From Marinicella litoralis (GTDB taxonomy: Bacteria > Pseudomonadota > Gammaproteobacteria > Xanthomonadales > Marinicellaceae): a stretch of DNA of 64,000 nucleotides. The stretch's first letter is position 1. Each line of letters opens with the position of its first letter. The translations under genes and the position numbers were made by a program. Positions 44,990 to 55,662 of this stretch are shown piece after piece. A model generated the notes under the pieces. It searched no databases. It had not been told where the DNA came from and saw only the letters and a list, made by a program, of their open reading frames with translations. The stretch spans positions 1 through 64,000 of the forward strand of contig NZ_NIHB01000006.1 of NCBI RefSeq assembly GCF_002591915.1, written 5' to 3'.

Positions 44990-46300
44990 ATGACAACACA
45001 AAACTTAGAAAATTACTGGATGCCATTTACGGCCAATCGACAATTCAAAGCCAAACCACGGTTGGTGGTGGGTGCTGATGGCATGTATTTCAAGCTTGAA
45101 GATGGTCGACAAATGCTGGATGGCATCGCCGGGCTTTGGTGCTGTAACGCCGGTCATAATCGCCCGCGCATTGTGGAAGCCATTCGCCAACAAGCCGGTG
45201 AGTTGGATTATGCGCCAGCCTTCCAAATGGGCCATCCCAAACAATTTGAGTTGGCAGAACGTTTGGCCAACTTAATGCCTGGTGATTTGAATAAGATATT
45301 CTTTACCAACTCAGGATCAGAATCGGTAGAAACCGCTTTGAAAATGGCCATTGCTTACCATCGGGTGAGGGGCGAAGGGCATCGCACGCGACTGATAGGT
45401 CGTGAGAAAGGCTATCATGGGGTCAATTTCGGCGGTACATCTGTAGGCGGTATGCCTGCCAATCGCAAGATGTTTGGTTCTTTGGTCAATGGTGTCGATC
45501 ACATTCGACATACGCATGGTGTTGCTGGCAATACATTTTCTAAAGGACAGCCAGAAAACGGTGCTGAATTGGCAGATGACTTAATCCGTTTGATTGAATT
45601 ACATGACGCGTCCACCATTGCAGCGGTGATCGTTGAACCTTTGGCTGGTTCGGCAGGGGTGTTGTTACCGCCGAAGGGTTATTTAGAGCGGTTGCGCAGT
45701 ATTTGTGACCAACATGGCATCTTGTTGATCTTTGATGAAGTGATTACTGGTTTTGGTCGATTGGGGGCACCATTTGCCACTAATTTCTTTGGTGTAGAAC
45801 CCGATTTAGTCACCACCGCAAAAGGTTTGGCCAATGGCGTGATTCCTATGGGTGCGGTGTTTGCCCAAGACAAGATATACGATGCCTTCATGCATGGACC
45901 TGACAACATGGTTGAATTTTTTCACGGCTATACATTTTCAGGTAACCCTATGGCTTGTGCCGCAGCCATGGGAACCCTGGATACCTATGAAGAAGAAGGC
46001 TTATTAACCCGAGCCGCTGAATTGTCTGATTATTGGCAGGATGCGGTGCATTCATTGCGTGATTTAGATCATGTGATAGATTTAAGAAATTTAGGCTTAA
46101 TTGCGGGGATCGAATTGAGGCCCCGAGAAGGTGCACCTACGGCTCGTGCTTTTGATGCTTTTTTACAGGCCTATGATGCCGGTTTATTGATTCGTACCAC
46201 GGGTGATACGATTGCCTTATCACCGCCGCTAATTATTGAAAAAGAACACATTGATTTCGCTTTTGAAACCCTGCGAAAAATAATTCAGTCACTTGATTAA
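44990..46300 (+). CDS. Beta-alanine:pyruvate transaminase, class III
   Basis: A 436-residue fold-type I, class III omega-transaminase close to beta-alanine-pyruvate aminotransferases: N-terminal ENYWMPFTANRQFK, substrate-binding region NAGHNRPRI, PLP region FTNSGSESVETALK, LIFDEVITGFGRLG, and the PLP lysine in VTTAKGLANGVIPMG. It would convert beta-alanine (or beta-aminoisobutyrate) plus pyruvate to malonate (or methylmalonate) semialdehyde plus alanine. It is followed by the matching dehydrogenase. No strong ribosome site. Confidence 0.88.
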   Translation: MTTQNLENYWMPFTANRQFKAKPRLVVGADGMYFKLEDGRQMLDGIAGLWCCNAGHNRPRIVEAIRQQAGELDYAPAFQMGHPKQFELAERLANLMPGDLNKIFFTNSGSESVETALKMAIAYHRVRGEGHRTRLIGREKGYHGVNFGGTSVGGMPANRKMFGSLVNGVDHIRHTHGVAGNTFSKGQPENGAELADDLIRLIELHDASTIAAVIVEPLAGSAGVLLPPKGYLERLRSICDQHGILLIFDEVITGFGRLGAPFATNFFGVEPDLVTTAKGLANGVIPMGAVFAQDKIYDAFMHGPDNMVEFFHGYTFSGNPMACAAAMGTLDTYEEEGLLTRAAELSDYWQDAVHSLRDLDHVIDLRNLGLIAGIELRPREGAPTARAFDAFLQAYDAGLLIRTTGDTIALSPPLIIEKEHIDFAFETLRKIIQSLD

Positions 46301-46313
46301 TTTTAAAAATAAG

Positions 46314-46490
46314 TTTCGCACAGAGAACACAAAGAACACAGAGTAAGCAAACAATTATTCGAATGGGTTGTTGGCTTTAGCCGACCTGTTAATCAGGTTG
46401 ATTTTAAAAGGGTTGACTGAAGTCAACAACCCTCAAATATTGAAGTAAATTAAAGTTTACCTCAGTGGCCTTTGCGAGCTCCGTGCGAAA
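46314..46490. repeat. Structured repeat element with terminal inverted repeats
   Basis: The ends are TTTCGCACAGAG (46314-46325) and CTCCGTGCGAAA (46479-46490), inverted repeats matching at 11 of 12 bases. Inside lie three hairpins in a row: GTTGGCT/AGCCGAC (46370-46385), ACCTG/CAGGT (46384-46398) and GTTGACT/AGTCAAC (46412-46427). The left end also has the doubled AGAACACA phrase. It resembles small non-autonomous intergenic repeats and could be an RNA structure between the transaminase and mmsA. Confidence 0.6.
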
Positions 46491-46602
46491 AAATAGTTTT
46501 TAGCAAGAGCTTTAAAAGGTTTAAGAGGTTTGAGGTTTTGTGAGATGTGGTTTTAGGGCATTAAATGAATAGAATATACATGAGAATAAAAGAGATTTAA
46601 TT

Positions 46603-48099
46603 ATGGCAACAATACAACACATCATAAACGGACAAAGAACTTCGGGTTCATCAGGTCAAACCCAAGCGGTTTTTAACCCGGCCAACGGTCAACAAAGCGG
46701 TGAATTGGTTTTGGGTGGTTCGGATGAAGTGAACACTGCAGTTAAATCTTCATTAGCGGCCTTTGAATTGTGGTCTGCCACAGCACCGGCTAAACGAGCT
46801 GCGGTTATGTTTAACATGCGTCAGTTGTTGATGGATCGCGCCGATGAAGTGGCATTGACCATCAGTAAAGAACACGGTAAAACTCACGACGACGCCTTGG
46901 GTGAAGTGACTCGTGCATTGGAAGTGGTTGAATATGCCTGTGGTATCACAGAAAAACTCAAAGGTGATTTCAATGCCAATGTGGGGCCCGGTATTGATAC
47001 CCATTCTGAACGGCAACCCTTGGGCGTGGTGGCTGGTATCACGCCGTTTAATTTTCCAGCGATGGTGCCTTTGTGGATGATTCCAATGGCTTTGGCTACT
47101 GGCAATTCTTTTATCTTAAAACCATCAGAACGTGATCCATCCAGCGCCAATTTGGTACACGATTTGTTTATTGAAGCTGGCTTACCAGCTGGCGTGCTAA
47201 ATGTCGTACATGGTGGCAAAGAAGCCGTTGACGCCATCTTGGACCATCCTGACATCAAAGCCGTTAGTTTCGTAGGATCAACACCGATTGCTGAATACGT
47301 TTATACCCGAGGTTGCGCCTCTGGTAAGCGCGTACAGGCATTGGGTGGCGCGAAAAATCACATGATCATTATGCCAGATGCTGATTTGGATCAAGCAGCA
47401 GATGCACTGATGGGTGCTGGCTTCGGTTCCGCTGGTGAACGCTGTATGGCCATCAGTATGGCCGTTCCAGTGGGTGATGAAACGGCCGATCGATTGATTG
47501 CTAAACTCAAACCACAAGTCGAGGCGTTGAACATTGGTCCCTATAATCAAGAAGGTGCTGAAATGGGGCCGGTGATTACTGCAGAAGCCAAATCTCGCAT
47601 TGAAGGCATGATTACCCAAGGTGAAGCCGAAGGTGCTCATGTGGTGGTCGATGGCAGAAACCATCAGGTTGATGGTTATGAACAAGGCTTTTGGGTAGGC
47701 GCCACTTTGTTAGACCATGTGAAAGCGGAGATGTCGGTTTATAAACAAGAAATATTTGGCCCTGTATTATCGGTATTGCGAGCTAAAAATTATGACGAAG
47801 CGGTGGCGCTGATTAATTCGCATGAATACGGTAATGGCACCGCTATATTCACCAGAGATGGTGATGCTGCCAGAAACTTTGCATCGAAAATCCAAGTGGG
47901 TATGGTGGGCATCAATGTGCCGATTCCAGTGCCCGTGGCATACCACAGCTTTGGCGGTTGGAAACGTTCCATATTTGGCGCCCATGGTATCTATGGTCCC
48001 GAGGCCGTACATTTTTACACCAAATTAAAAACAGTGACATCCAGGTGGCCAACAGGCATCAGATCAGGTGCACAGTTTAATTTCCCAAGTATGAATTAG
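46603..48099 (+). CDS. mmsA: (Methyl)malonate-semialdehyde dehydrogenase
   Basis: A 498-residue CoA-acylating aldehyde dehydrogenase. Seen: TPFNFPAMVPLWMIPMALA, SFVGSTPIAEYVYTRG, ALGGAKNHMIIMPDAD, and the catalytic Cys in GFGSAGERCMAISMAV. It turns malonate semialdehyde into acetyl-CoA and CO2, and methylmalonate semialdehyde into propionyl-CoA, completing pyrimidine carbon use; the propionyl-CoA could enter the methylcitrate cycle (acnD, prpF in this window). Starts at ATG 46603 with an AAGAGA site. Confidence 0.92.
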   Translation: MATIQHIINGQRTSGSSGQTQAVFNPANGQQSGELVLGGSDEVNTAVKSSLAAFELWSATAPAKRAAVMFNMRQLLMDRADEVALTISKEHGKTHDDALGEVTRALEVVEYACGITEKLKGDFNANVGPGIDTHSERQPLGVVAGITPFNFPAMVPLWMIPMALATGNSFILKPSERDPSSANLVHDLFIEAGLPAGVLNVVHGGKEAVDAILDHPDIKAVSFVGSTPIAEYVYTRGCASGKRVQALGGAKNHMIIMPDADLDQAADALMGAGFGSAGERCMAISMAVPVGDETADRLIAKLKPQVEALNIGPYNQEGAEMGPVITAEAKSRIEGMITQGEAEGAHVVVDGRNHQVDGYEQGFWVGATLLDHVKAEMSVYKQEIFGPVLSVLRAKNYDEAVALINSHEYGNGTAIFTRDGDAARNFASKIQVGMVGINVPIPVPVAYHSFGGWKRSIFGAHGIYGPEAVHFYTKLKTVTSRWPTGIRSGAQFNFPSMN

Positions 48100-48155
48100 T
48101 TACTTGGTGAGACAAATGATAAATTAAATAAAGAACAATAAAAGAGGAAAACAAT

Positions 48156-49025
48156 ATGGCAACACTGAAAGCTGGTCTTATACAGATGGGACTCAAATCT
48201 TCAACCGACAATGATCCGGAAACCATCAGGAAAGCGATGATTGAAGCGCACATACCGATGATCGAAGCGGCGGGTGAGCAGGGTGTGCAAGTGCTGAGTT
48301 TTCAGGAAGTCTTCACTCAACCCTATTTTTGTCCCAGTCAAGACAGTAAGTGGTATGCCAGTGCTGAATCCATTCCTGAAGGCCCAACCACCCAGCTCAT
48401 GATGACCTATGCAGCCAAATACAAAATGGTCATTGTGGTGCCGATTTATGAAAAAGACGACGTCAGTGGTGTGTATTACAACACCGCTGCAGTGATAGAT
48501 GCCGATGGCAGTTACTTAGGCAAGTACCGCAAAACCCACATTCCTCAAGTGGCTGGTTTCTGGGAGAAGTTTTTCTTCAAACCGGGCGCATCAAACTGGC
48601 CGGTATTCCAAACCCAGTATTGTAAATTAGGTGTGTATATTTGTTATGACCGTCATTTTCCTGAAGGTTGGCGTGCTTTGGCCTTGAATGGCGCGGAGTA
48701 TATTGTCAATCCATCAGCGACAGTGGCTGGTCTGTCTGAATACTTGTGGAAACTTGAGCAGCCTGCTGCCGCAGCGGCCAATGGTTGTTGGATTGGTGCC
48801 ATTAATCGAGTGGGCACAGAAGAACCTTGGAATATTGGTGAGTTTTATGGGCAAACCTATTTTGTTAATCCTCGCGGTCAAATTGAAAAACAAGCGAGCC
48901 GTGATCAAGATGAATTGATTGTGCATGACTTGGATATGGACATGATTCAAGAAGTCAGAAACACTTGGCAATTCTTCCGAGACCGTAGACCCAGTACCTA
49001 CGGCAAGTTGACAGATGGTGAGTGA
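48156..49025 (+). CDS. Beta-ureidopropionase
   Basis: A 289-residue nitrilase-superfamily enzyme that hydrolyses N-carbamoyl-beta-alanine to beta-alanine, CO2 and ammonia. The triad is seen as Glu in VLSFQEVFTQPYF, Lys in KYRKTHIPQ and Cys in GVYICYDRHFPEGWR. Family-typical are VAGFWEKFFFKPG and QFFRDRRPSTYG. AAGAGGAAAACA precedes the ATG. Third step of the pathway encoded around it. Confidence 0.92.
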   Translation: MATLKAGLIQMGLKSSTDNDPETIRKAMIEAHIPMIEAAGEQGVQVLSFQEVFTQPYFCPSQDSKWYASAESIPEGPTTQLMMTYAAKYKMVIVVPIYEKDDVSGVYYNTAAVIDADGSYLGKYRKTHIPQVAGFWEKFFFKPGASNWPVFQTQYCKLGVYICYDRHFPEGWRALALNGAEYIVNPSATVAGLSEYLWKLEQPAAAAANGCWIGAINRVGTEEPWNIGEFYGQTYFVNPRGQIEKQASRDQDELIVHDLDMDMIQEVRNTWQFFRDRRPSTYGKLTDGE

Positions 49026-49050
49026 TAGGTGGTCAGTAAATTAAATTACG

Positions 49051-49147
49051 TTGTCATTCCGACTAAGCGAAGCACATGAAGGAACCTCATGATGATTAAG
49101 TTCAACCTAGGCTGTTTGAGATCCTTCGGCTTCGCTCAGGATGACAA
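49051..49147. repeat. Inverted-repeat intergenic element
   Basis: Bounded by TTGTCATTCC (49051-49060) and GGATGACAA (49139-49147), inverted copies of each other but for one base. The right half contains GAGATCCTTCGGCTTCGCTC, a phrase shared with other repeat units in the window and with widespread bacterial intergenic repeats. Probably a small non-coding mobile element between the ureidopropionase and the permease genes. Confidence 0.65.
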
Positions 49148-49185
49148 TATAAATGACTTCATGATTAAACAAATCAGGAACAAAT

Positions 49186-50628
49186 ATGAACGCAAATAAT
49201 AAAATCAGACAAGCAGATGATCTTTGGAACAAAGATCTGGCACCGACAACTCAAGACCAACGGACCTGGGATTGGAAATCGTACGCAGCCTTGTGGGTTG
49301 CCATGGTGGTTTGTGTGCCGACATATATGTTGGCTGGTGGATTGGTGGCAGAGGGCATGTCGTGGTGGCAAGCAGTGATCACAGTGTTATTGGGCAATGT
49401 GATAGTGTTGGTTCCGATGATGTTGATTGGGCATGCGGGTGCTAAGCATGGCATCCCATTTCCTGTGTTATTGCGTTCATCCTTTGGTACCAAGGGCGCG
49501 CGCATACCAGCGCTGGCTCGTGGGCTGGTCGCTTGTGGTTGGTTTGGTATCAACACATGGGTTGGTGGCTCAGCCATTTATGTCATCATCAATGCATTGA
49601 CTGGTGGAGCCATATCAGGTTCACCATTACCATTCTTCGGAATTGATATCGGGCAGTTTATTTCATTCCTTGGGTTTTGGGCCATGCATTTGTACTTCAT
49701 CAAACACGGCACAGAAAGTATCCGTTGGTTAGAAACTTACGCGGCCCCATTTTTAATTGGTATGGGTTTGGTGTTATTAGGCTGGGCCTATTATACAGCA
49801 GGTGGCTTTGGTGAAATGTTGTCAGCACCTTCACAGTTTGCGGAAGGTGGACCACGCGAAGGTCAATTCTTCGGTGTCTTCGTCGCGAGTTTAACTGCTA
49901 TGGTGGGCTTTTGGGCCACCATGGCTTTGAATATTCCGGATTTTACCCGTTTTGCAAAATCACAAAAAGACCAAATCATTGGACAAGCAATCGGTCTCCC
50001 CCTACCCATGGCCCTGTTTGCATTTATCAGTGTGGCGGTGACTTCAGCGACTGTAACCATTTTTGGAGAGGCCATATGGGATCCCGTGGCCTTGGCTGGG
50101 AAAATGGGAGGCGTGGGTGTATTGGTGGCTCTGGCTGCATTGGTGGTGGCTACATTAACCACCAACTTGGCTGCCAATGTGGTGGCGCCTGCGTATGGCT
50201 TTTCAAATTTGAACCCACGTAAAATCAGTTTCAAAATGGGTGGTTATATCACCGCAGCCATAGGCATAGCTATATTCCCTTGGAAACTATTAGAAACAGC
50301 CGGTGGCTATTTATTTGTATGGTTGATTGGCTATTCTGCTTTACTGGGTCCTATTGCTGGAATTTTGATAGTGGATTATTTTCTGGTACGAAAAAGTGAG
50401 CTGGAAGCCGTTGATTTATTTGATCATGAGGGACAATATGGTGCTTGGAATTCGGCTGGAATGTTCGCTTTGTTGCTGGGAATATTACCTAATTTACCTG
50501 GATTTTTACACGCTGCCGGTATCGTTGAAAGTGTACCAAGCATATTTGACACCCTTTACAGTTATGCTTGGTTTGTTGGACTTTTCATTGCAGGAATTGT
50601 GTATTTGGTGTTGAATAAAAACAAATAA
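49186..50628 (+). CDS. NCS1-family nucleobase permease
   Basis: A 480-residue inner-membrane protein with about twelve helices. The NCS1 signature is seen in the N-terminal DLWNKDLAPTTQDQRTWDWKSYAALW, GIPFPVLLRSSFGTKGARIPALARGLVACGWFG and NIPDFTRFAKSQKDQIIGQAIGLP. The context in a pyrimidine degradation cluster argues for uracil, thymine or cytosine uptake rather than allantoin or hydantoin, but that is inference. The last residue of the gene is 30 bases before the dihydropyrimidinase start. Confidence 0.9.
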   Translation: MNANNKIRQADDLWNKDLAPTTQDQRTWDWKSYAALWVAMVVCVPTYMLAGGLVAEGMSWWQAVITVLLGNVIVLVPMMLIGHAGAKHGIPFPVLLRSSFGTKGARIPALARGLVACGWFGINTWVGGSAIYVIINALTGGAISGSPLPFFGIDIGQFISFLGFWAMHLYFIKHGTESIRWLETYAAPFLIGMGLVLLGWAYYTAGGFGEMLSAPSQFAEGGPREGQFFGVFVASLTAMVGFWATMALNIPDFTRFAKSQKDQIIGQAIGLPLPMALFAFISVAVTSATVTIFGEAIWDPVALAGKMGGVGVLVALAALVVATLTTNLAANVVAPAYGFSNLNPRKISFKMGGYITAAIGIAIFPWKLLETAGGYLFVWLIGYSALLGPIAGILIVDYFLVRKSELEAVDLFDHEGQYGAWNSAGMFALLLGILPNLPGFLHAAGIVESVPSIFDTLYSYAWFVGLFIAGIVYLVLNKNK

Positions 50629-52101
<1,473 letters not shown>

Positions 52102-52125
52102 GCATAATGTTGAATAAAGGATTGA

Positions 52126-52569
52126 ATGATGACAGATGAATTTTTACAGGCTGCCATTGCAGAGGCCAGAAAAGGCTTGGCAACCGGTGGTATTCCCATT
52201 GGTTCGGTATTGGTGATAGACGGAAAAATAGTGGGTCGTGGGCACAACCAAAGGGTGCAAAAAGGCAGTGCAGTTTTACATGCTGAAATGGATTGTTTTG
52301 AAAATGCCGGCAGAATCAAAGCCGCAGACTATAAAAGAGCCACTTTATATTCAACCTTGTCGCCTTGTGATATGTGCAGTGGAACAGCCTTACTGTATGG
52401 AATTCCTAAAGTGATCGTAGGTGAGAACAAAACCTTTCAAGGGCCTGAAGATTATGTTCGCTCCAGAGGCGTAGATGTCCAAGTTGTGAACAACCAAGAA
52501 TGTATTAAAATGATGGAAGACTTTATTGCCGATAAACCTGAGCTTTGGAACGAAGACATCGGGGAATAG
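52126..52569 (+). CDS. Fungal-type cytosine deaminase
   Basis: A 147-residue zinc deaminase of the CDA fold. Zinc and catalytic residues are His and Glu in LHAEMDCFENAG and two Cys in LSPCDMCSG. From memory it matches yeast cytosine deaminase (Fcy1) unusually well: GIPIGSVLVIDGK, GRGHNQRVQKGSAVLHAE, LYGIPKVIVGEN, and the C-terminus ending W-x-E-D-I-G-E. This differs from the CodA amidohydrolase of enteric bacteria. It would supply uracil to PreT/PreA. Either of two tandem ATGs (52126, 52129) may be used. Confidence 0.88.
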   Translation: MMTDEFLQAAIAEARKGLATGGIPIGSVLVIDGKIVGRGHNQRVQKGSAVLHAEMDCFENAGRIKAADYKRATLYSTLSPCDMCSGTALLYGIPKVIVGENKTFQGPEDYVRSRGVDVQVVNNQECIKMMEDFIADKPELWNEDIGE

Positions 52570-52584
52570 TTTGATCAGTTTTGG

Positions 52585-53463
52585 CTAAGCCCAGTACTTC
52601 ATAGAATCGACAATCCGCAAAAAGGAGTGGTAGCGATTTTCCCTGATTTTATTGTCTTTGACAGCTTGCATGATGGCACATTGTGGTTCATGAATGTGGG
52701 TACAATTACTGAATTTGCATTGTCCCAAGTAATCTTGAAATTCCCTGAAACCACCAGCGATTTCATGGGGAGTCATTATCCATAAACCATATTCCCACAC
52801 ACCCGGCGAATCAATGATGTTGGCATTCAATGGTTCGTCATAATACATCTGTGTCACACTGGTGGTGTGTGCGCCTTTACCCGTCTTATCAGACAATTTT
52901 CCTGTTTTTAATACCACCGATGGCATCATGACACGGGTGATGGATGATTTACCTACACCGGATTGCCCAACAATGACGGTGGTTTTATCCTTCAGTAACG
53001 GTTTAATATCATTGATGCTTGCCACTTCATCTTTAGAAGTTTTGAAGACGTTATACCCCAACTGCTCGTATTGATTGATGATGCTGATAAAAACTTTTGA
53101 ATCAATGTCAGATTTATTGAAGATTAAAATCGGTTCAATGTCTTCATGCTCTGCTGTCACCAAATAACGGTTCAAGATGTCTCTGGTTGGGAATGGTTCG
53201 ACAGCCATGACAATCATGATTTGATCCACATTGGCTGCCATGTGTTGTTTGCGACCTCGGTTGTCTGCACGACAAAAGCTGTTGAATCGTTTTTGAATTT
53301 TTTTAATCACATAAGCAGATTTAGAAGCTTCAATTTCTACCACATCACCGCAGATTGGTTTCATTTTACGAGCAAAGAAAGCCTTGATTTTACTGTGATC
53401 ATCACAGTTGATTAAAGTGGCTGTGGTTTTTTGGGTTGAGCTTACTCGATATAAATCTGTCAT
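52585..53463 (-). CDS. rsgA: Ribosome small-subunit GTPase RsgA
   Basis: A 292-residue circularly permuted GTPase that assists late maturation of the 30S subunit. The order N-terminal OB fold, then G4 (FNKSDID), G1 (VGQSGVGKSS) and G3 (IDSPGVWEYGL) shows the permutation; a C-terminal zinc-binding part has CKFSNCTHIHEPQC. Divergent from orn with 89 bases between starts, the common gammaproteobacterial order. Confidence 0.93.
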   Translation of the reverse strand: MTDLYRVSSTQKTTATLINCDDHSKIKAFFARKMKPICGDVVEIEASKSAYVIKKIQKRFNSFCRADNRGRKQHMAANVDQIMIVMAVEPFPTRDILNRYLVTAEHEDIEPILIFNKSDIDSKVFISIINQYEQLGYNVFKTSKDEVASINDIKPLLKDKTTVIVGQSGVGKSSITRVMMPSVVLKTGKLSDKTGKGAHTTSVTQMYYDEPLNANIIDSPGVWEYGLWIMTPHEIAGGFREFQDYLGQCKFSNCTHIHEPQCAIMQAVKDNKIRENRYHSFLRIVDSMKYWA

Positions 53464-53552
53464 AGCGACATGGTAACTGAAATGATGGATTAATCCAACA
53501 AACAGCAGTACTTCAAGGTAAAATACACACTGACATCATCAAGGAATACTCA

Positions 53553-54122
53553 ATGAGCAATAAAAGTAATTTAATTTGGATCGATTTGGAAATGACAGGC
53601 TTAAATCCAGCCAAAGACCATATCATCGAAATTGCCACCATCGTAACCAACCAAGAATTAGAAATCATTGCTCAAGGCCCCAGTATTGCGGTTCACCAAA
53701 GTGAAAAGACATTGTTGGCGATGGATGACTGGAACACAGAACACCACAGTAATTCAGGACTTTGGGATCGTGTTTTGGAATCTGATGTTTCTGCCAAAGA
53801 AGCGGAACTTTTGACCATAGAGTTTTTACAAGAACATGTACCAATTCATTCATCTCCGATGTGTGGCAACAGTATTTGCCAAGACCGCAGATTTTTAGCT
53901 AAGTGGATGCCTAAGCTAGAGAATTATTTCCATTACCGTCAAATTGATGTGAGCACAATCAAGGAGTTGATCAGAAGATGGAACCCTCAACTGTTGGACG
54001 GTTTCAGTAAGACAGGACAGCATTTGGCAATGGCTGACATTGAGGAATCAATCAAAGAGCTTAAATACTATCGCCAGTTTATGGGCGAAATTGCAGGACA
54101 AAAAAAACCACCGACTTTATAA
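53553..54122 (+). CDS. orn: Oligoribonuclease
   Basis: A 189-residue DEDDh 3'-5' exonuclease that degrades very short RNAs and pGpG. Acidic residues are in [22 protein letters not shown] contains the third, and the His/Asp end motif is in [18 protein letters not shown] precedes ATG. The last codons are part of a hairpin that acts as a terminator for the convergent pilH-like gene. Confidence 0.95.
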   Translation: MSNKSNLIWIDLEMTGLNPAKDHIIEIATIVTNQELEIIAQGPSIAVHQSEKTLLAMDDWNTEHHSNSGLWDRVLESDVSAKEAELLTIEFLQEHVPIHSSPMCGNSICQDRRFLAKWMPKLENYFHYRQIDVSTIKELIRRWNPQLLDGFSKTGQHLAMADIEESIKELKYYRQFMGEIAGQKKPPTL

Positions 54123-54132
54123 GCGGTGGTTT
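54101..54132 (-). terminator. Intrinsic terminator of the pilH-like gene, inside the orn end
   Basis: Arms AAACCACCG and CGGTGGTTT (9 base pairs) around a 10-base loop that contains the orn stop. Read on the minus strand the hairpin is followed by seven T residues; on the plus strand the T run is short, so it works mainly for pilH. Confidence 0.75.
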
Positions 54133-54154
54133 CAATCAATTTTGAATTTCTGTG

Positions 54155-54517
54155 TTATGGCAAGTGGGCTTCCAACACTTTTTTCAAAGCTTTGTCGGTA
54201 ACGGGTTTAACCAAGTACTCTTTGGCACCTTGTCTCAGTCCCCATACACGATCGGTTTCTAATTTTTTGGTGGTGACGATGATAATGGGTATATGAGCAG
54301 TTCTTTCATCTTTGCTGATCTTGCGAGTGGCTTGAAAACCATTTAAATCAGGCATAACCACATCCATTAAAATCAAATCGGGCAGTTGTTCCCTGGCGAT
54401 TTGAATCCCTTCTTTTCCATCTTCTGTGAGTATGGTTTCATGACCCAGTTTCTCAACTATTTTTTGCATGCCATATAACTGAGAAGGTGAATCGTCAATG
54501 ATTAATATTCTTGCCAT
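54155..54517 (-). CDS. PilH-like single-domain response regulator
   Basis: A 120-residue CheY-fold receiver with acidic pocket LIIDDS, phosphorylation site Asp52 (LILMDVVMP), Thr in IIVTTKK and Lys in YLVKPV. The sequence is closest to PilH-type receivers of twitching motility (DDSPSQLYGMQKI, WGLRQGAKEYLVKPV). It stands alone here; pilG and the other pil/chp genes are not in the window, so the PilH name is tentative. Confidence 0.85.
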   Translation of the reverse strand: MARILIIDDSPSQLYGMQKIVEKLGHETILTEDGKEGIQIAREQLPDLILMDVVMPDLNGFQATRKISKDERTAHIPIIIVTTKKLETDRVWGLRQGAKEYLVKPVTDKALKKVLEAHLP

Positions 54518-54703
54518 AAAATTTACTTCGTTTTTAACCTTTGATTATCATAATGAATATTGAGTCTAAATGCAAAAAAATGTGTCAGATCCGTGCACCT
54601 GAGTTTAGTTAGTTGGGTTAATTGGTTGAATGTGGAGATTTTAACCAAAAATTGTCAACTAAATGTAGGTGTTACTAACTCAGAACTTGTACAAGGATGA
54701 CAA

Positions 54704-55654
54704 TTATTTACTTAAGCCAATTTCTCTCAAACGTTGGTTTAAAAAGTCCCTGCCTGTGATGTCTTCATACAATCGCCCGTCACCTTGACACGAAGGTATG
54801 CAACTTAAAACAGCGTCGGGGTGGGGGTGACAAAAGAATGGCATGGAATAACGATCAGAGGAAGCGTCCATTGGGTTGACCACTCGGTGTGTGGTTGCAG
54901 GAATCATTTCATTGCTGATGCGCGATAACATGTCTCCGGAATCGATGACAATTTGCCCCGGTGTTGAATCAACCGCCAGCCATTGTCCATCTCGGTCGAG
55001 TAATTCCAGACCGCTGTCAGTTGCACCCACCAATAAAGTAATTAAATTGATGTCCTCATGAGCAGCGGCACGCACTGATCCAGGCAGTTCAAATTCTGTC
55101 ATGGGAGGGTAATGGATCGCCCGTAAAATAGAATTACCATCGTGGGTTAATTTTTCAAAATAATCCTTTGGAACATCTAATGCTGTGGCCAATGATCGAA
55201 ACATCATCAGAGCAGTTTGGTCCAATTGTTGATACAAGGCATAGGTGCTTTGTTTGAAATTCGGAATTTCATTGGGCCACATGTTGTCAGGGTATTCATT
55301 GGCCAAAGGGTGGTCACTGGAGACTTCTCGACCCACATGCCAAAATTCTTTTAAATCAGGATTTTTGCTGTTTTTTGCATGTTCCTGTAACCTTGGAACA
55401 TAACCTCTTTTGCCACCGTCGTGGATGTTGTACTTTTGTTTGGTGGCCAATGGTAATTTAAAAAATGATTTAAATACTTGATAACATTGGTCAACCAAAT
55501 CGAAATTAAATTGATAGGGGTTGAGTACGATGAAGCCATATTCCACCAGACCTGCGTAAAATTGATCAACAAAACGTTGTTTTTCAAGGGCAGTTCCAGC
55601 CACATAATCTTCCATGTTTAGTTCAGGTACTTTTCTGGTTTCTGTTGTAGTCAT
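54704..55654 (-). CDS. 2OG-Fe(II) oxygenase, isopenicillin N synthase-like
   Basis: A 316-residue cytoplasmic dioxygenase-family protein. Iron ligands are His and Asp in AAHEDINLITLL and His in ATTHRVVNP; the 2-oxoglutarate-binding R-x-S is in DRYSMPFFCHP. The N-terminus (VPELNMEDYVAG, QFYAGLVEYGFIVL) is typical of the IPNS-like group, whose bacterial members are mostly uncharacterised. Codirectional with and just downstream of ccmI by eight bases, but not a known part of cytochrome maturation. Confidence 0.87.
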   Translation of the reverse strand: MTTTETRKVPELNMEDYVAGTALEKQRFVDQFYAGLVEYGFIVLNPYQFNFDLVDQCYQVFKSFFKLPLATKQKYNIHDGGKRGYVPRLQEHAKNSKNPDLKEFWHVGREVSSDHPLANEYPDNMWPNEIPNFKQSTYALYQQLDQTALMMFRSLATALDVPKDYFEKLTHDGNSILRAIHYPPMTEFELPGSVRAAAHEDINLITLLVGATDSGLELLDRDGQWLAVDSTPGQIVIDSGDMLSRISNEMIPATTHRVVNPMDASSDRYSMPFFCHPHPDAVLSCIPSCQGDGRLYEDITGRDFLNQRLREIGLSK

Positions 55655-55662
55655 GATGTGGG

